This document shows positions 25,112-27,196 of a stretch of DNA of 27,196 nucleotides, in pieces. The DNA comes from Collinsella sp. Its GTDB lineage: Bacteria > Actinomycetota > Coriobacteriia > Coriobacteriales > Coriobacteriaceae. A program made the position numbers and the translations under genes. The DNA lies in the NCBI GenBank assembly GCA_019425005.1, contig JAHYYK010000034.1, positions 1-27,196 of the forward strand, read 5' to 3'. Below the pieces are notes generated by a model. That model was not told where the DNA came from. It did no database searches and saw only the letters and a list, made by a program, of their open reading frames with translations. The stretch's first letter is position 1, and each line of letters opens with the position of its first letter.

Positions 25112-25151
25112 GACGCTCGTAGGTCGAGGGCCTACGAGCGTCATCCCTTTT
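25112..25151 (+). terminator. 12-bp terminator hairpin
   Basis: GACGCTCGTAGG (25112-25123) pairs perfectly with CCTACGAGCGTC (25131-25142), followed by ATCCCTTTTG. It closes the antitoxin gene. The hairpin ends exactly where repeat module copy 3 begins. Confidence 0.7.
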
Positions 25152-25345
25152 GTCAAGACGAAAAAACAAGATTACCTGCAGAAATGCTCCGACTAGGTAG
25201 TTGAACTATTTGTCTTCTGGGGTTTGGGCCTCAAGACTTTTACAGCTCATGCCCACCTTCATTGGCAATGAACCGACTCCGAAAAGCTGCCTCTAAATCG
25301 GATAGCAAATCGTCCCATTGGGGCATTTTCCCAATGGGACGATTC
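25143..25345. repeat. transferase/hairpin repeat module, copy 3 (shortened)
   Basis: It begins with the ATCCCTTTTGTCAAGACGAA block, loses the transferase-coding slice present in copies 1 and 2, and ends with the hairpin AATCGTCCCATTGGG (25308-25322) / CCCAATGGGACGATT (25330-25344). The middle is strongly diverged. Orientation is the same as the other copies. Positions 25346-25415 show nothing further. Confidence 0.6.
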
Positions 25346-25415
25346 TTTGCGAACAGCTTGCAGCTACACAAACCCTAACCAGATCAAGCCAAATGGCGCC
25401 GCTCAACCAGGGGTC

Positions 25416-25829
25416 CTAGCGCTTCGTCATAAATTTCTTCACCTCGGAAAGGATACCGGCCGTCACCTTTCCAACGGGAAACTCCAGCCAATTGTCCTTC
25501 GCCCTGGAAAGCTGGCGGACGAAACGCCTGTCCGAGAAGCCCTTTTCAAGACGAGCGAACACATCAGCCCAACCCTCTTCACGCATCGACTCGTCTCCGA
25601 AGATGTCCTTGGCCATGCAGGAACCCAGAACCCCGACGTCGATTCCTTTGATTCGAAGGTGGTAATAGACGTCGAATACGTCCCTATGCCGCATCGATCC
25701 GACGCCGAAGCGCAGCAGAGACCGCATCTTCTCGACAACCGTCTGCTCATCGCTGTTTGGAACGCCCCTGACCGACCCTTTGAGGCGTTGGAAGCCCGTA
25801 GGCCACTCATATGCCTGCTCCGTAGAAAT
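25416..25829 (-). pseudogene. abiEii: AbiEii nucleotidyltransferase, C-terminal fragment
   Basis: The frame reads YEWPTGFQRLKGSVRGVPNS, KMRSLLRFGVGSMRHRDVFD, VYYHLRIKGID and ends at VKKFMTKR. This is the C-terminal half of an AbiEii-type nucleotidyltransferase toxin (RxRDVxDxYY pattern). The nucleotidyltransferase GS...D active-site region is missing. The fragment begins inside the left arm of a perfect inverted repeat at 25809-25829. It is divergent from the AbiEi remnant at 25977, whereas abiEi and abiEii normally form an operon, so a rearrangement has occurred. Confidence 0.65.
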
Positions 25830-25865
25830 ATATAGCTAGTCCGCATTTCTACGGAGCAGGCATAT
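25809..25865. repeat. perfect 21-bp inverted repeat, 15-bp spacer
   Basis: Arms 25809-25829 and 25845-25865 are exact reverse complements containing GCCTGCTCCGTAG and its complement. The left arm belongs to the AbiEii coding fragment. It marks the point where the AbiEii and AbiEi remnants face away from each other, as expected for an inverted duplication scar or invertible-element junction. Confidence 0.8.
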
Positions 25866-25976
25866 ATTCAGCCGAAAAGGAAGCGACGCAAAAGAGAGCC
25901 GATGCGCAGCCAAGCCCCTATCCCGGCAATGCCACGAACGCTGCCAAAAGCTTTACGAATGCGTCAAGGTTTTGAC

Positions 25977-26175
25977 ATGGCACATTTCGACGACATATAC
26001 GACATCGCAGCCGACGGGTACGGGATAATCACCGCCGCGCAGGCTCGAGAAGCCGGCGCGGCGTGCACAAGCTCGTGCGCTGGGTGCCCACGCCCTACGC
26101 GCCTACGCCGAGGCCGTGGTGCTCGTGGGCGGCGGGGCCTACCTGCATGGCGAGTCCGTGCTCGCCACCAAGTAG
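25977..26175 (+). pseudogene. abiEi: AbiEi antitoxin remnant, deleted and frameshifted
   Basis: The N-terminus MAHFDDIYDIAADGYGIITA and AQAREAGA is a typical AbiEi winged-helix start. Then a segment is missing, HKLVRWVPTPY follows in a different frame, and after another shift AYAEAVVLVGGGAYLHGESV completes the recognisable part before a TAG at 26173. AbiEi normally represses abiEi-abiEii and blocks the AbiEii toxin. With a deletion and shifts it cannot work. Confidence 0.7.
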
Positions 26176-26249
26176 ACCGCAAACTGGCCGTAGCCAACCG
26201 CAAGCTGACCGCCCCCAACCGGCAGCCACGCGAGAAACGAGGGCAATTC

Positions 26250-26570
26250 ATGGAGTCAAAATATGAGGAGATGGCCCGACAGATGAGGGCCGACGGCGTT
26301 AGCGAGGCGATGATCGCCAGGTTCGTCGCCGAGGAGGTGGAAGAAGACGAGTTCCGCCGCGGCAAGGGAATCACGGAGATCGAGGCGTTGCGGGAGTGGA
26401 GGAAGTTCCCCGAGCACATCCGCAAGCTGCTGCTCGCCAACGCGTTCTGCCATAACTGCAGCACGACGGAGTTCGCGCCCGGCTACACGCTGCGCATGCA
26501 CTACGGCCGCGCGCTCATCGAGGGTCGGTGCGCGGGATGCGGCGCCGAGGTGGCGAGGCTTTGCGATTAG
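26250..26570 (+). CDS. small zinc-ribbon protein
   Basis: The 106-residue protein has a helical N-terminus (YEEMARQMRADGVSEAMIAR, then an acidic VAEEVEEDEF) and a C-terminal zinc ribbon with CHNC and CAGC pairs. No family name is assigned. The ATG at 26250 has GAGGG about 6 bases upstream. It follows the AbiEi remnant in the same direction. A nucleic-acid-binding or adaptor role is possible from the zinc ribbon only. Confidence 0.65.
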   Translation: MESKYEEMARQMRADGVSEAMIARFVAEEVEEDEFRRGKGITEIEALREWRKFPEHIRKLLLANAFCHNCSTTEFAPGYTLRMHYGRALIEGRCAGCGAEVARLCD

Positions 26571-26732
26571 CCGTCCACGGAATCCTGCCGGGGATAGGTA
26601 GCCACTGGACGAGCAGCGCTCCCGGGAACAGAGGCGCCTCAACTGCTGGACCAACCCCTTTAACGAGAAAGTCCGTCATTATCGCAGCGCCAACCATGCC
26701 CATGATCAAGAAGAATCCGCATGATTCCTCTT
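26515..26732 (-). pseudogene. possible membrane-protein fragment
   Basis: After a TAA the minus frame reads EESCGFFLIMGMVGAAIMTD, FLVKGVGP, then LFPGALLVQWLP, a hydrophobic pattern like a transmembrane segment. Part of it overlaps the zinc-ribbon gene antisense, so only 26571-26732 could be original. No start signal is seen. It may be chance. Confidence 0.25.
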
Positions 26733-26839
26733 AAGAATGCGCCAGACAGGCTCCAGCCTTGTATCTAGCATAGCCCTCGATAGCCGCAACGCCGCATCCG
26801 CGCAAGGGGCTTGGCACGCGATTCCGTCGCCAATAATCC

Positions 26840-26850
26840 GTCTGAGACCA
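26840..26850 (-). ncRNA. conserved block 3' of second AbiF-type gene
   Basis: On the minus strand TGGTCTCAGAC, followed by GGA, begins 26 bases after the stop codon of the second AbiF-type gene. The same 11-mer is at 16609-16619 behind the first. A following imperfect TTGG...CCAA hairpin is visible, but no convincing promoter or U-tract, so this may be a decayed or differently built copy. Nothing else is seen between 26733 and 26876. Confidence 0.35.
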
Positions 26851-26876
26851 ATGACTTGCTTTCAGGCAAATCGAGC

Positions 26877-27196
26877 TCACAGTTTATATCTGGCTATCTT
26901 CTTCCATTCGGCCGGGAAGCCCATAGCTCCAAGGAGGCGCTCCTCGCCGATGCTCTCGTCCGATGACAGGTACCCGTTAACGCACTTGACGAGCTTCGCC
27001 TTGAACGCCTTGAACTCGTCGTCGCGCAGAAGGTATCGAAGGGCGATCACCGCCGAGAAGACATCCACCTTGCCGCAAGCGTAATCCGGCCCGATCTTCT
27101 CGATGCCGAGCTTGGCGTGCAAGGCCGTATCGGGGATCTCGACGTGGCACCTGTGGGAGAAGAGGCGCTCGCCGTGCGCGCAGACGTTCCTGTAGA
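26877..27196 (-). CDS. second AbiF/Abi_2-type HEPN protein, partial
   Basis: The frame enters from the window edge with FYRNVCAHGERLFSHR, which holds the HEPN R-x4-H motif of Abi_2 proteins. It continues with FSAVIALRYLLRDDEFKAFK and ends LLGAMGFPAEWKKIARYKL; the FPxxW ending is common in AbiD/AbiF proteins. Only the C-terminal ~106 residues are inside the window. It differs from the first Abi_2 protein at 15636-16598 in sequence, so it is a separate acquisition and not a duplication. Confidence 0.8.
   Translation of the reverse strand, partial: YRNVCAHGERLFSHRCHVEIPDTALHAKLGIEKIGPDYACGKVDVFSAVIALRYLLRDDEFKAFKAKLVKCVNGYLSSDESIGEERLLGAMGFPAEWKKIARYKL

Noticed and set aside
1..27196. CRISPR arrays, tRNA or rRNA genes, and a phage-type integrase with att sites
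   Set aside because: No regularly spaced repeats, tRNA-like cloverleaf or tyrosine/serine integrase motifs were recognised by eye.

Overview
This window looks like an accessory (defence-island) region from a high-GC gut actinobacterium, most likely class Coriobacteriia. That placement is inferred from protein style: fused IS3 and IS21 transposases, a secreted transglutaminase-like protein ending in YGxxEGR repeats, sugar-transferase fragments, a DUF2188 protein and AbiE/AbiF proteins. No rRNA, tRNA or core gene was seen that could fix the taxonomy. One block, the Hachiman genes at 8.1-11.2 kb, is visibly AT-richer than its surroundings.

Layout. 0-0.43 kb: IS3 transposase fragment. 0.44-1.24 kb: FRG-domain gene. 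1.36-1.73 kb: first copy of a repeated module (internal sugar-transferase fragment plus a strong hairpin). 1.85-3.65 kb: AlbA_2/ATP-binding regulator-like gene, flanked on both sides by CTAG-rich palindromic sites. 3.7-8.1 kb: mobile-element graveyard, with one intact IS21 inserted beside an older IS21 relic plus pieces of another IS21, an IS256 and an AAA ATPase. 8.1-11.2 kb: Hachiman hamA-hamB. 11.4-13.0 kb: full-length IS3 element. 13.4-15.1 kb: secreted transglutaminase-like gene broken by two in-frame TGA codons. 15.12-15.50 kb: second copy of the repeated module. 15.6-16.7 kb: AbiF-type HEPN gene followed by what looks like a separate small RNA with its own promoter and terminator. 16.7-17.2 kb: relic of a second AlbA_2-type gene. 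17.3-21.1 kb: two large uncharacterised genes facing each other, the first with a HEPN-like R-x4-H motif. 21.2-23.5 kb: RloA/RloB-like (AbiL/PARIS-like) ATPase plus TOPRIM pair. 23.6-25.1 kb: DUF2188 gene, a gene-poor structured stretch, and a tandem RelB/DinJ-type antitoxin without a toxin. 25.14-25.35 kb: third, shortened copy of the repeated module. 25.4-26.6 kb: broken AbiEii/AbiEi remnants meeting at a perfect 21-bp inverted repeat, and a small zinc-ribbon gene. 26.9 kb to the edge: C-terminal part of a second AbiF-type gene.

How it fits together. Intact or near-intact defence candidates are Hachiman, AbiF, RloAB and the FRG protein. AbiE, a second AlbA gene and the transglutaminase are decayed. 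The three direct copies of the sugar-transferase/hairpin module lie between defence blocks, which suggests block exchange by recombination in shared repeats. The most interesting signal is the short RNA unit immediately 3' of abiF: consensus-like promoter, two hairpins, U-tract. An exact 11-nt block from the start of this unit recurs just 3' of the second AbiF-type gene at the right edge.
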